Below, piece after piece: positions 1 through 6,781 of a stretch of DNA of 64,000 nt (its first letter is position 1; every line of letters begins with the position of its first letter). The DNA is from an uncultured Pseudoteredinibacter sp. Lineage in GTDB: Bacteria; Pseudomonadota; Gammaproteobacteria; Pseudomonadales; Cellvibrionaceae. The notes under the pieces are model-generated. The model searched no databases, was not told where the DNA came from, and was given only the letters and a program-made list of their open reading frames with translations. The position numbers and the translations under genes were made by a program. The stretch lies in contig NZ_CANMSS010000012.1 in NCBI RefSeq assembly GCF_947500695.1, positions 1 through 64,000 on the forward strand, in the 5' to 3' direction.

Positions 1-79
1 ATAACAAGCACATCAAAAATCGCTCCACTTCGTTGCGCTGGACGTCGCTGACGCTCCGCCTTTTATGTGGGCGTTATGA
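1..79 (+). other. attC: attC site 1 (cut by window start)
   Basis: The left core TAACAAG sits at the window edge and the right core GCGTTATGA ends at 79. Internal complementary arms (GCTCC and related) fit an attC hairpin. It closes a cassette whose gene lies to the left. Confidence 0.85.
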
Positions 80-89
80 GCTACTAGCG

Positions 90-509
90 ATGAGATTTAT
101 TGGAATAACACTAATTATGTTCTCTTTTTTTTCGTTCGCGAGTGGTGGACCAAAAGAAGTAACATTAACTCCTGAGCTGGCAGAGACTTTGGGTTTTAAT
201 ATTCAGGTGAATCCTGAAGGCCTTGCAATCATGATCGAAATGGAGGGGCCGCTGGAAAGCCCATCTGGTTGTCCTGCCAAAAGAAGCGGATCATTCCTTC
301 TTGGTTCAAATGGTGAGGAACTATTTGTATATATAACCGAGTTGCCAGTGTCCAATTCAAAGCCAGAAGCTATCGGATACTACACGAATAAATCGCATGA
401 AATGGGTGTGTTTATTGACTATTTGTGTAAAGGCACAAAAGTGTTAAAAAGTATCCGGTACTCTGTGCCATCAATTAGCAAGTGGCTCATAACAAGGCCA
501 TCAAATTGA
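90..509 (+). CDS. Cassette gene 1: small secreted protein of unknown function
   Basis: A 139-residue protein with a hydrophobic N-terminal signal-like segment (residues 3-17, ending near SFASG). The reading frame stays open upstream to 33, but that part lies inside attC 1, so the ATG at 90, just after the attC right core, is preferred. The mature part has two cysteines (near CPAKRSG and DYLCKG) that could form a disulfide in the periplasm. The stop codon lies inside the next attC, as is common for cassettes. I do not recognise the family. Confidence 0.7.
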   Translation: MRFIGITLIMFSFFSFASGGPKEVTLTPELAETLGFNIQVNPEGLAIMIEMEGPLESPSGCPAKRSGSFLLGSNGEELFVYITELPVSNSKPEAIGYYTNKSHEMGVFIDYLCKGTKVLKSIRYSVPSISKWLITRPSN

Positions 510-555
510 CCGCTTTACGCTGCGCTTCAAGCGGCAATTTATGGCGGCGTTAAGT
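487..555 (+). other. attC: attC site 2
   Basis: Left core CATAAC followed by AAGGCC, right core GCGTTAAGT. The internal arms ACCGCTT and AAGCGG are complementary. About 69 bp. It carries the stop codon of cassette gene 1. Confidence 0.88.
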
Positions 556-559
556 GGCT

Positions 560-1006
560 ATGAAGTATAAATTAAAATTAGTAGTGCCAGCCGCATTGTT
601 TGGGGTATCGATGGGGCTTGTTCCACCGTATCCATATACGTATCAGATGGAGATAACACTGGGTGCGATGCTTGTGTACTACATTTTGGGCTGCGTGATA
701 AAGAAGCAAAGTCGAAATGCGTTTCAACTTGTGGGTTTTTTAGCTTTTTTATGTATGCTGGTAGTAATATTTTGGTTTTGGCACTTGTCTATACCGCACG
801 GGATATGGTTCCCTCCAGATTATTTTCCAGTGGTTCAACAGTTCTATCAGGTGGATGGTGAGTCCGGGTACGATGCGAAAGTGTCGAATATTTTTATCAC
901 CCTTTGGTTAGGTGCGCTATTTATTATTTGGATTCGCCACTTAACAAGGAAATTAACTGCACGCTTGTCAGCGTCGGACGCGCAAAAAGCGCGCGCCGGT
1001 TATTGA
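560..1006 (+). CDS. Cassette gene 2: multi-spanning membrane protein, unknown
   Basis: A 148-residue hydrophobic protein with about four predicted membrane segments (residues roughly 6-23, 29-47, 55-75 and 109-127). The ATG at 560 follows the attC right core by five bases; a GTG at 554 is in frame but overlaps the core. The last 20 or so residues are encoded inside the next attC, so the tail composition (KLTARLSASDAQKARAGY) is set by the recombination site rather than by protein function. No family recognised. Confidence 0.65.
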   Translation: MKYKLKLVVPAALFGVSMGLVPPYPYTYQMEITLGAMLVYYILGCVIKKQSRNAFQLVGFLAFLCMLVVIFWFWHLSIPHGIWFPPDYFPVVQQFYQVDGESGYDAKVSNIFITLWLGALFIIWIRHLTRKLTARLSASDAQKARAGY

Positions 1007-1016
1007 GGCGTTATAA
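938..1016 (+). other. attC: attC site 3
   Basis: Left core ACTTAAC with AAGG, right core GCGTTATAA, and a GC-rich inner palindrome around CGCGCAAAAAGCGCGCG. About 78 bp. It overlaps the 3' end of cassette gene 2. Confidence 0.88.
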
Positions 1017-1033
1017 GTCGTTGAGGGTGTAAG

Positions 1034-1369
1034 GTGCATAAATACCAATTTCGAATTGTGATTAGTTTCCATTTCAACGATCACGGTGATGATCGGCGTA
1101 GGTGGTTTATGTTCGGTGATGATTGTCATAGGCGCGTGCCAGTAGAAATGGAAGGGGTAGATGACCTAAATACAATTGGAATGTTTGTAGAATCACCTGG
1201 TACCTTTTATGAGGGAGACTCCTGCGAAGCTGATTGTATTGTTATTGCTCCTGAACTATTCAAGCCAGCAATCCATCCTGGTTGCAAAGGCAAACTGTGG
1301 GATGGTGGTTTTTTCGCTGATGTAAGCGTGTTGGAAATATATGAAGATGGATGGCCAAAAAACTTATAA
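1034..1369 (+). CDS. Cassette gene 3: small beta-barrel protein resembling the EF-Tu C-terminal fold
   Basis: A 111-residue protein starting at a GTG (1034) preceded by GAGGGTGTAAGG. The order of segments (an N-terminal beta stretch, a central VESPGTFYEGDSCEADCIV strand, PELFKPAIHPGCKGKLWDGG, and a final VSVLEIYE strand) resembles the third domain of EF-Tu/SelB-like translation GTPases, which is found as stand-alone small proteins in bacteria. There is no GTPase domain, so it is not a translation factor. The similarity is recognised by eye and is weak evidence; the function is unknown. Confidence 0.55.
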   Translation: MHKYQFRIVISFHFNDHGDDRRRWFMFGDDCHRRVPVEMEGVDDLNTIGMFVESPGTFYEGDSCEADCIVIAPELFKPAIHPGCKGKLWDGGFFADVSVLEIYEDGWPKNL

Positions 1370-1475
1370 CAAGTTAAGCCACAGCGACACAATGCACTCC
1401 GCTTAAATTTTGTGCGGAAAAATAATCGCACAAAACCAAAGCTTCGGCATTGGGCGCGTGCTTAAAGCGTTAAAT
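1364..1475 (+). other. attC: attC site 4 (long)
   Basis: Left core TTATAAC with AAG, right core GCGTTAAAT, about 112 bp. The inner arms TTTTGTGCG and CGCACAAAA form a perfect stem, giving a long hairpin typical of the larger attC sites. Confidence 0.88.
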
Positions 1476-1809
1476 GCCTATGAGCCAAGAACTGATTGAG
1501 GCAGTGAGAAATAAGAAAATTGATAGTGTTCGTAAGTTCATTGCTGATGGTTTTGATCTTGAGTATTGCGATAATAAAAAAATGACTGCTTTATCTCACT
1601 GTTGCGAAGTACAATCATTAGATATCTTAAAAATATTAGTTGAGGCAGGCGCCAATGTTAACCACAAAGATGAGCTTGGTTATCGGCCGATAGATATTGC
1701 TGGTTGGTATGGTGAGTATCGAAACGGGGCCTATACAAAACAATGCCTAGATATTATTGCCTATTTAAAGGAGCACGGTGGTGAATCATTTAACAAGAAA
1801 AGCCAGTAA
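1474..1809 (+). CDS. Cassette gene 4: ankyrin-repeat protein
   Basis: A 111-residue protein made mostly of ankyrin repeats. One degenerate repeat lies near residues 5-33 (LIEAVRNKKIDSVRKFIADG). A clearer one spans about 38-70 (MTALSHCCEVQSLDILKILVEAGANVNHKDELG) with the diagnostic LL.AGA.VN pattern. A third begins at RPIDIAGWYG. Two in-frame ATGs (1474 and 1480) are possible; the first overlaps the attC core. Such small ankyrin proteins mediate protein-protein contacts and some act as immunity proteins, but no partner toxin is visible here. There is no signal peptide, so it is probably cytoplasmic. Confidence 0.8.
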   Translation: MPMSQELIEAVRNKKIDSVRKFIADGFDLEYCDNKKMTALSHCCEVQSLDILKILVEAGANVNHKDELGYRPIDIAGWYGEYRNGAYTKQCLDIIAYLKEHGGESFNKKSQ

Positions 1810-1857
1810 AGCCCTGCGGGCAGGATGGCTCCGCCACCTCTGCTTTGGGCGTTATAT
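1788..1857 (+). other. attC: attC site 5
   Basis: Left core ATTTAAC with AAG, right core GCGTTATAT, about 70 bp. Complementary arms AAAGCC and GGCTCC/TTTGGGC are visible. It includes the last codons of the ankyrin gene. Confidence 0.87.
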
Positions 1858-1875
1858 GCTTACGAGGATTGAGCT

Positions 1876-2208
1876 GTGAGGCGTCAATTACAAAGTTTGT
1901 GCTACTTTCTTTGTGCCATTTCAGTAGTTGGAGGAATGGCCGACATTGTGTTGCAACTTTACGAAGGTAGTGAGGTACTTCGTTGGCGTCTAACGATCAT
2001 TTTAATCGGCGTCGGTGTTGGTTTGCCCATTATTTTGTTCCCACTTCATGTTCCTTCAGAGGCAGAGGATCTGAACTATGATGAGAATGACTTATCTTCC
2101 GTATATCAAAATGACAGTAGTACTTTGTCAAGCTTAGCACCTGACTTAGACAGTGGGGTAAGTGGTGATGACGGTAGCCTTGACGGTGGTAGAGATGGCG
2201 GCGATTGA
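1876..2208 (+). CDS. Cassette gene 5: small membrane protein with acidic tail
   Basis: A 110-residue protein starting at GTG 1876 after GAGGATTGAGCT. Two hydrophobic segments (about residues 8-27 and 37-57) are followed by a 50-residue tail rich in Asp, Ser and Gly (DSGVSGDDGSLDGGRDGGD). This suggests an inner-membrane hairpin with a disordered acidic extension. The family is unknown. The low-complexity Gly/Asp end precedes the attC rather than lying inside it. Confidence 0.6.
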   Translation: MRRQLQSLCYFLCAISVVGGMADIVLQLYEGSEVLRWRLTIILIGVGVGLPIILFPLHVPSEAEDLNYDENDLSSVYQNDSSTLSSLAPDLDSGVSGDDGSLDGGRDGGD

Positions 2209-2214
2209 AGCCTC

Positions 2215-2304
2215 ATATAACAAGTGGCTGTTGGTTGGCCGCAAAAAGCGCGGCCGGGACAGCCTACACGTTCGTTGCGGCTGCCCCAAAGCCAAGCGTT
2301 AAGT
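2215..2304 (+). other. attC: attC site 6
   Basis: Left core ATATAAC with AAG, right core GCGTTAAGT, about 90 bp. The inner palindrome GGCCGCAAAAAGCGCGGCC is clear. Confidence 0.88.
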
Positions 2305-2308
2305 TTCT

Positions 2309-2725
2309 ATGAAAGTATCGGAAGGAATCAGGCTCATAAAGCCTCAAATAGAAATACCCTGGGGAATTGATCAATCGTCGTGTAAAGCGATGTTTGGTGA
2401 TTTTTGCCTAAGTAAGAAAACTGATAGGGTATATGAAGTTCGCTGCCAATGGCTGTCCACTGAACCAGAGATACTCACTTTGATGTTCAACCAAAATGGG
2501 CTGCATACCGTTGAATTACACCGAGTGCCTAGTAAGCAAGTGGTAAAGTCTTTCAAGCGTTGGCAGTCATTTGCAGAATCACTATTAGGTGAGCCTACTA
2601 GCAAAGACCTCGAATATTTCGAAGGCCCTGAAAGTTCATATTGGGAGAAAAGCGGAGTTCATGGTTATCACAGGTACTATTACAAATTCGGTTTTGTCGA
2701 GAAGCTCGGAGTTGTCAAAACTTAA
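2309..2725 (+). CDS. Cassette gene 6: unknown cytoplasmic protein
   Basis: A 138-residue protein with ATG at 2309, four bases after the attC core. It has no signal peptide or membrane segment. It contains mixed alpha/beta stretches and a Tyr-rich C-terminus (YHRYYYKFGF). The two cysteine-containing segments near residues 25-50 do not form an obvious metal site. The stop codon overlaps attC 7. No family recognised. Confidence 0.6.
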   Translation: MKVSEGIRLIKPQIEIPWGIDQSSCKAMFGDFCLSKKTDRVYEVRCQWLSTEPEILTLMFNQNGLHTVELHRVPSKQVVKSFKRWQSFAESLLGEPTSKDLEYFEGPESSYWEKSGVHGYHRYYYKFGFVEKLGVVKT

Positions 2726-2809
2726 CAAGCCGCAGCAATTGCTCCCGTTGGTCGCTGGGATCGCCAAAACGCTGCGCTTTTTTGTCGTCCCCTGTGCGGA
2801 GCGTTAGGG
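2720..2809 (+). other. attC: attC site 7
   Basis: Left core ACTTAAC with AAGC, right core GCGTTAGGG, 90 bp. It is very similar along its length to attC site 9 (shared CCGCAGCAAT, AAAACGCTGCGCTT and TGTGCGGAGCGTTA), so the two belong to one attC subfamily. Confidence 0.92.
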
Positions 2810-2833
2810 CACAAATCAAATATGGAGCTTTGA

Positions 2834-3442
2834 ATGAGTTTTAAAGGGCATAGGTACATTGCAAGACCCGATGGTAGTAGCAACGAAAGTTGGGAGGCGT
2901 ATTCATGTGGCTACTGCGGAACGAAAGTAAGTGGTGCCGTAGTGTCATATTATGACTGGAATACTCAGCTTGGAGATACACAAAGAAATAAATGGCTTCT
3001 CTGCCCTAACTGTACAAGACCGTCAGTTAAATTTAACAACTCGGTCTTTCCCGGCTCTCCTTTTGGCCCAGAAGTTCAAGGTTTACCCGAAGAAGTAGAC
3101 GGCTCCTATAACGAAGCTCGCCGATGTATGGAGGTCAATGCATTCACGGCGGCTGAGTTAATTTGCCGAAAAATATTGATGCATGTGGCAGCCGATAAAG
3201 GTGCGAAAGAAGGTGAATCATTTGCTTTCTATCTAGACTATCTAGAACAGCAAGGCTATGTAACGCCACCGATGAAAGGCTGGGTCGATCTCATACGTCA
3301 GCATGGAAATAAATCTACTCATAAATTAGATAGCCCAGAGAAGGAAAGGGCCCAGAGCACAGTAATGTTTACTGCCGAATTACTAAGGTTGGTCTATGAA
3401 ATGGAGTTTATGGCAAATCAATTCACCCAAGGCCAGCCCTAA
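2834..3442 (+). CDS. Cassette gene 7: DUF4145-like protein with zinc ribbon
   Basis: A 202-residue protein. An N-terminal CGYC (about residues 25-28) and CPNC (about 57-60) form a four-cysteine zinc-ribbon-like site. The C-terminal two thirds is helical and carries the pattern of DUF4145 proteins: AAELICRKIL followed by a helix with R-x-x-G-N-x-x-x-H (IRQHGNKSTH, about residues 155-164). DUF4145 is placed in the HEPN superfamily and is often fused to or encoded beside restriction and other defence proteins. A role in nucleic-acid binding or phage defence is inference. It is a single-gene cassette with start ATG 2834. Confidence 0.75.
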   Translation: MSFKGHRYIARPDGSSNESWEAYSCGYCGTKVSGAVVSYYDWNTQLGDTQRNKWLLCPNCTRPSVKFNNSVFPGSPFGPEVQGLPEEVDGSYNEARRCMEVNAFTAAELICRKILMHVAADKGAKEGESFAFYLDYLEQQGYVTPPMKGWVDLIRQHGNKSTHKLDSPEKERAQSTVMFTAELLRLVYEMEFMANQFTQGQP

Positions 3443-3514
3443 CAAGGCCAGCCAGAGGGACCAAATAACCGCCGCTTTGCTCTGGTTTTTCGGCCCCTGC
3501 TGGCGGCGTTATAC
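3437..3514 (+). other. attC: attC site 8
   Basis: Left core CCCTAAC with AAGGCCAGC, right core GCGTTATAC, about 78 bp. Outer arms GCCAGC and GCTGGC are complementary, as expected for an attC. Confidence 0.9.
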
Positions 3515-3529
3515 CTACTGGAGAGCAAA

Positions 3530-3808
3530 GTGCTGAGTGTCTGTCTTAGAGCTGCTGTTGTCGCTTTACCTTACTCGATTGTTGTTGGGATTCTTGTCTA
3601 CTATACAAACCTATATTTTATTGGCTTTCATGATCTAACTGAACAGAAGAAATACGCTGGTTTTGAGGCGATAGAGTATATGCTTAAATTTCATGGGCCC
3701 ATAGGACATCTTTCAGATGCATTGTTGAATATTACATTGGTAGCATTCGTATCATTTTTTGCTCTAATCATTCAGGGTTTCATGTATGAGAGGTCTGCGA
3801 GTGTATAA
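3530..3808 (+). CDS. Cassette gene 8: small two-span membrane protein
   Basis: A 92-residue protein starting at GTG 3530 after CTGGAGAGCAAA, a fair ribosome site. Two strongly hydrophobic stretches (residues about 7-29 and 66-85) flank a 35-residue loop with several charged residues. Function unknown. The size and topology are compatible with small membrane toxins or immunity proteins, but no specific evidence supports that. Confidence 0.6.
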   Translation: MLSVCLRAAVVALPYSIVVGILVYYTNLYFIGFHDLTEQKKYAGFEAIEYMLKFHGPIGHLSDALLNITLVAFVSFFALIIQGFMYERSASV

Positions 3809-3892
3809 CAAGCCGCAGCAATCGCTCCCGCTGGTCGCTTGGACAGTCAAAACGCTGCGCTTATTTGTCTGCCCATGTGCGGAGCGTTATGA
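3803..3892 (+). other. attC: attC site 9
   Basis: Left core GTATAAC with AAGC, right core GCGTTATGA, 90 bp. Nearly the same sequence and length as attC site 7. Confidence 0.92.
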
Positions 3893-3910
3893 GTTCCTAC
3901 GAGGCATGAA

Positions 3911-4597
3911 ATGAAGAAAGAAGTTGATGTCTATCCAGATCTAGAGCCAGAAGAAGATAAGATTTACCGTCTGGCTGAGGCTGTAACTAGTCTTATTCCT
4001 GCTGGTCAAGTAATGCTTCACTCATTGATATCTCCTCCAGTACAGCGACGTATGGAATCCTGGATTGCCAGCGTTGAAGACCGTCTAGCTGATCTGGCAA
4101 GCACAGGTGATATTGATTTGGCCTTAATCAAGAACAAGGAGGAGTTCTCCGCTTTAGTTCTTCGGTCTATACAAACCGCATCGGTTACCAGCCAACAAGA
4201 AAAACTCAATTATCTCGAAAACTTCATAGTTAATGTAGCAAGAGTTCCAGAAGTAAGTGAAGATGAATTGTATGTGCTTCTTAGCATTTTAAATGAGTTT
4301 ACGCCATCTCATATAAGGGTACTTCACTTCTATGCCCATCCAGAAGAATATGCCAGCAAAATAGTCAATGTTCCTTCTGATGCTCCGCCAAATAATCAAG
4401 CACAGGGTCGTGAGCTAGCTATAGTCTTTGGGCAAGGTGATGCTGAGTATTGGCAAAGTGTCTTTTGGCTTGTTTCTGGTCATCACGTAGTTACAAATCA
4501 TACTTCTCCAGTTAAAGCTGCTATGCCTGTCGAGAAAACAGTGTCAGGTAGGGCAACCCGTCTAGGGTTAAAGTTATTAAATATGGTGGTAGAGTAA
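3911..4597 (+). CDS. Cassette gene 9: unknown helical protein
   Basis: A 228-residue, largely helical protein, the longest single-gene cassette product here. Residues about 26-60 (SLIPAGQVMLHSLISPPVQRR and onwards) look like a short amphipathic or membrane-associating helix followed by an R-R-M-E-x-W helix. A similar layout occurs in poorly characterised phage- or defence-associated proteins with an N-terminal IPxxGxxL segment. The C-terminus includes a less conserved region (FGQGDAEYWQSVFWLVSGHHVV). No catalytic motif is obvious. Start ATG 3911; the nearest upstream purine run, GAGGCATGAA, is short. Confidence 0.6.
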   Translation: MKKEVDVYPDLEPEEDKIYRLAEAVTSLIPAGQVMLHSLISPPVQRRMESWIASVEDRLADLASTGDIDLALIKNKEEFSALVLRSIQTASVTSQQEKLNYLENFIVNVARVPEVSEDELYVLLSILNEFTPSHIRVLHFYAHPEEYASKIVNVPSDAPPNNQAQGRELAIVFGQGDAEYWQSVFWLVSGHHVVTNHTSPVKAAMPVEKTVSGRATRLGLKLLNMVVE

Positions 4598-4613
4598 TGT
4601 GTTTAATAAACAC

Positions 4614-4724
4614 TCATAACAAGCAGCTCAATCCGACCTCCACTGCGTTGCTCGTTTTGTGCTTTTCCGCTACCCTCGCACAAAACAATCAACTCCGTTC
4701 CGGCGGCTTAGCTGGGCGTTAGGG
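4614..4724 (+). other. attC: attC site 10 (long)
   Basis: Left core TCATAAC with AAGCAGCT, right core GCGTTAGGG, about 111 bp. The inner arms TTTTGTGC and GCACAAAA resemble those in attC site 4, so sites 4 and 10 form a second long subfamily. Confidence 0.9.
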
Positions 4725-4752
4725 CGTCACTGCATCATAGTTAGGGAATAAT

Positions 4753-5712
4753 ATGGCATTAAAGGACTTTTTTGAAACAGTAGAGTCGGAAGTAAAGACT
4801 ACTGTTTCTAGCGATTTTGATATTGAAATTACTGATACAAAGTTTGTTCCAAATTTTGATGATTCATGTATTACATTTGATAATTTTGATGATAAAAAGA
4901 AAAAGTGTAAGCGGCTTGAAAGCTGTGTTCTTTACGTCGACATAAGAAATTCAGTTCAAATCAGCGCCTCAAAAAAACCAAAAACTCTTGCTAAGACATA
5001 TTCCGCATTCGTTCGTTCAATGATCTTGTGTGGCCGATATTATGGTGGTCATGTTAGAAACATTATTGGCGATAGAGTAATGGTGGTATTTGATCAAGAT
5101 GACTGCTTTAAAAACGCAGTGAATACGGCCACTCTTATGAATAGTGTTTGCAAATATATTCTTAACGAAAACATTACAACATCGACGATTGAGTGTGGTA
5201 TAGGAATAGACTACGGAAAGATGCTAATTACTAAGTCTGGTGCAATCAAGCAAGGTTCAGAAAAAGAGTTTTACCGAAGCTTGGTATGGCTAGGTCGACC
5301 TGCAAATGTGGCATCAAGACTGACAGATTTAGCCCACAAGAAAGAAACATATACCATACCTTCTGTAAAGCAGGGTAACCATTATAAGTATATCGATGAA
5401 TGGGTGTGGTTAGACAAAACATATGACCAATTCATTGATGACCTAGAAGTCACTCACACTAGAAACCTGCGCCACAAAGATGATAATTTCTGCTCATTTT
5501 TTAAATCAACAATGGGGCCATATAGCACAGAGAATAGCCCCATATTGATGACTAAAGCTGTATACGATGGTTTGAAGAAGGCTTGTCCCAACGATAATGC
5601 CGTTAAAAATGGCTGGTGGAGCAAGAAAGCGATAGAAGTTAAAGATTTTTCAGGCGATGTATACGGTGGTGATGTTATATTCACTGAAGTCAAGGAGATA
5701 GAAGGTGTCTGA
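4753..5712 (+). CDS. pycC: Pycsar-type class III nucleotide cyclase
   Basis: A 319-residue soluble class III nucleotidyl cyclase. The catalytic core spans about residues 55-230. The first metal aspartate is D63 in LYVDIRNSV, the second is D107 in IIGDRVMVVF, and a strand follows at IECGIGIDYGKM (residues 146-157). The transition-state pair Asn/Arg is present as N185 and R189 in GRPANVASRL. So all key catalytic residues seem intact. Family knowledge: stand-alone cyclases of this size beside a small membrane effector are Pycsar cyclases that make cCMP or cUMP on phage infection. It overlaps the next gene by 8 bases and shares its cassette. cAMP/cGMP synthesis cannot be excluded from sequence alone. 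Confidence 0.85.
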   Translation: MALKDFFETVESEVKTTVSSDFDIEITDTKFVPNFDDSCITFDNFDDKKKKCKRLESCVLYVDIRNSVQISASKKPKTLAKTYSAFVRSMILCGRYYGGHVRNIIGDRVMVVFDQDDCFKNAVNTATLMNSVCKYILNENITTSTIECGIGIDYGKMLITKSGAIKQGSEKEFYRSLVWLGRPANVASRLTDLAHKKETYTIPSVKQGNHYKYIDEWVWLDKTYDQFIDDLEVTHTRNLRHKDDNFCSFFKSTMGPYSTENSPILMTKAVYDGLKKACPNDNAVKNGWWSKKAIEVKDFSGDVYGGDVIFTEVKEIEGV

Positions 5713-6229
5713 TACTAGCGAAGTAATGGAAAGTACACTTTCCAATATTAACGATTGGCTCAAATTTGCTGAGGCCAAAAATGGTGCGCTCTTGGCGTTG
5801 AACTGTGCACTTGTTTTTGGTGTGGTTCGTACGCTGTTAGGTGTGGATAGTTTGCCGAACGAAGTGAAGTACTACGGTTACTTTGTGATTGTCCAGCTAC
5901 TTGGATCCTTAATCCTTTCGTTGCTTTCAATATTACCTAGAACAACTCCTCCCTGGTGGATTAGGTTTCCTAATAAAACAGAAAATGATAATCCATTATA
6001 TTTTGGCGATGCATGTAAGCACTCACCTAAAAGCTACTTAAATTTAATTCTTGGTGAATTGAGCATCAGTAAGCACGAGAAAATACATGAGCATCTTTCA
6101 CATCAAATAGTAATTAATTCAAAAATCGCTTTCATTAAGTACAGTCAGTTCAATAAATCGGCTTGGTTACTTGTGTCGGCATTTCTGACGCCAATAGGCG
6201 CGTACATTTTATTAATGGTTAAGGAGTAA
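5705..6229 (+). CDS. pycTM: Pycsar membrane effector (PycTM / DUF5706-like)
   Basis: A 174-residue membrane protein starting at GTG 5705 inside the end of the cyclase gene (8-base overlap, so translation is probably coupled). The N-terminal helix and first membrane span (NDWLKFAEAKNGALLALN, residues 16-33) match the characteristic start of the Pycsar TM effector family: an x-W-x-K-F-A-x-x-K-x-x-x-L-L-A pattern. Membrane spans lie at about 27-46, 57-77 and 153-171, with a cytoplasmic domain between the second and third. In known systems the cyclic pyrimidine nucleotide triggers membrane damage and abortive infection. Family assignment is by recognition and could be confirmed by a PF18967 search. 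Confidence 0.82.
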   Translation: MSDTSEVMESTLSNINDWLKFAEAKNGALLALNCALVFGVVRTLLGVDSLPNEVKYYGYFVIVQLLGSLILSLLSILPRTTPPWWIRFPNKTENDNPLYFGDACKHSPKSYLNLILGELSISKHEKIHEHLSHQIVINSKIAFIKYSQFNKSAWLLVSAFLTPIGAYILLMVKE

Positions 6230-6242
6230 GAGTCTTGAACAG

Positions 6243-6319
6243 CCCTAACAAGCGTAGGCTATCGGAACGCTTTTCGCTCCTTCGTCGCTACAAAACGTCC
6301 GCAGCTACGGGCGTTAGAA
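6243..6319 (+). other. attC: attC site 11
   Basis: Left core CCCTAAC with AAGCG, right core GCGTTAGAA, 77 bp. It closes the Pycsar cassette and shares its inner sequence (TCGGAACGC, TTTTCG, TCCTTCGTC, CGTCCGCA) with attC site 13. Confidence 0.92.
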
Positions 6320-6328
6320 GCACAAGCA

Positions 6329-6736
6329 ATGAATAAGCATCGACTAAAATTTATAGCCCTAATTGTATTGCCTCTTTCGCTATTGGCATGCTCCAATTTC
6401 TTAGTGGGGCCGCCAGAGGAAGAGGTGGCACAAGATATTGAGTCGAATACTTATAAATTTTTAACATGGTATGACGGCTGGGGAGGTCATACTGTTTGGG
6501 GTGATGGCAAGGTTGGCGCGTGTTTCACTTGTGGTAGCGTAATGTGTGGTAGTACCAAGGTAGAATTCACAGTTAGCTATGACGCTCATACGAGAACTGC
6601 TGACAGCAAGTATCCTCAGGAGAAAGAATTTGCAACAATATATAATTCAATGTTGCTTGCGCACTTTAAACAAACAGAGCAAGGGTGTAGTTTTGAACTT
6701 ATGCCCACAACTGGCGGTTCGGCTTCTAACAATTAG
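6329..6736 (+). CDS. Cassette gene 11: lipoprotein of unknown function
   Basis: A 135-residue protein with a lipoprotein signal: positive start MNKHRLK, a hydrophobic stretch, and the lipobox LLAC with Cys21. The mature part has a Trp/Gly-rich segment (WYDGWGGHTVWGDG) and a cluster of cysteines (CFTCG and MCGS) plus a late Cys that could form disulfides. Asp at +2 is absent (Ser-Asn follows the Cys), so outer-membrane sorting is expected. Unknown family. The stop codon lies at a possible degenerate attC. Confidence 0.65.
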   Translation: MNKHRLKFIALIVLPLSLLACSNFLVGPPEEEVAQDIESNTYKFLTWYDGWGGHTVWGDGKVGACFTCGSVMCGSTKVEFTVSYDAHTRTADSKYPQEKEFATIYNSMLLAHFKQTEQGCSFELMPTTGGSASNN

Positions 6737-6781
6737 CTGCACCGAAAAAACTTCGTGCTTCGATCGAATTTTGCGTATATG
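6724..6781 (+). other. Possible degenerate attC (site 12)
   Basis: TTCTAAC is followed by an imperfect hairpin (GCACCGAA paired with TTCGTGC) and ends in GCGTATATG instead of GCGTTAT. The position between two cassette-like genes fits an attC, but the right core is altered and the AAG after the left core is missing. Either a decayed site or a chance junction inside a two-gene cassette. Confidence 0.35.

Noticed and set aside
1207..1431. A minus-strand frame across cassette gene 3 and attC 4
   Set aside because: It runs against the cassette orientation and through a recombination site.
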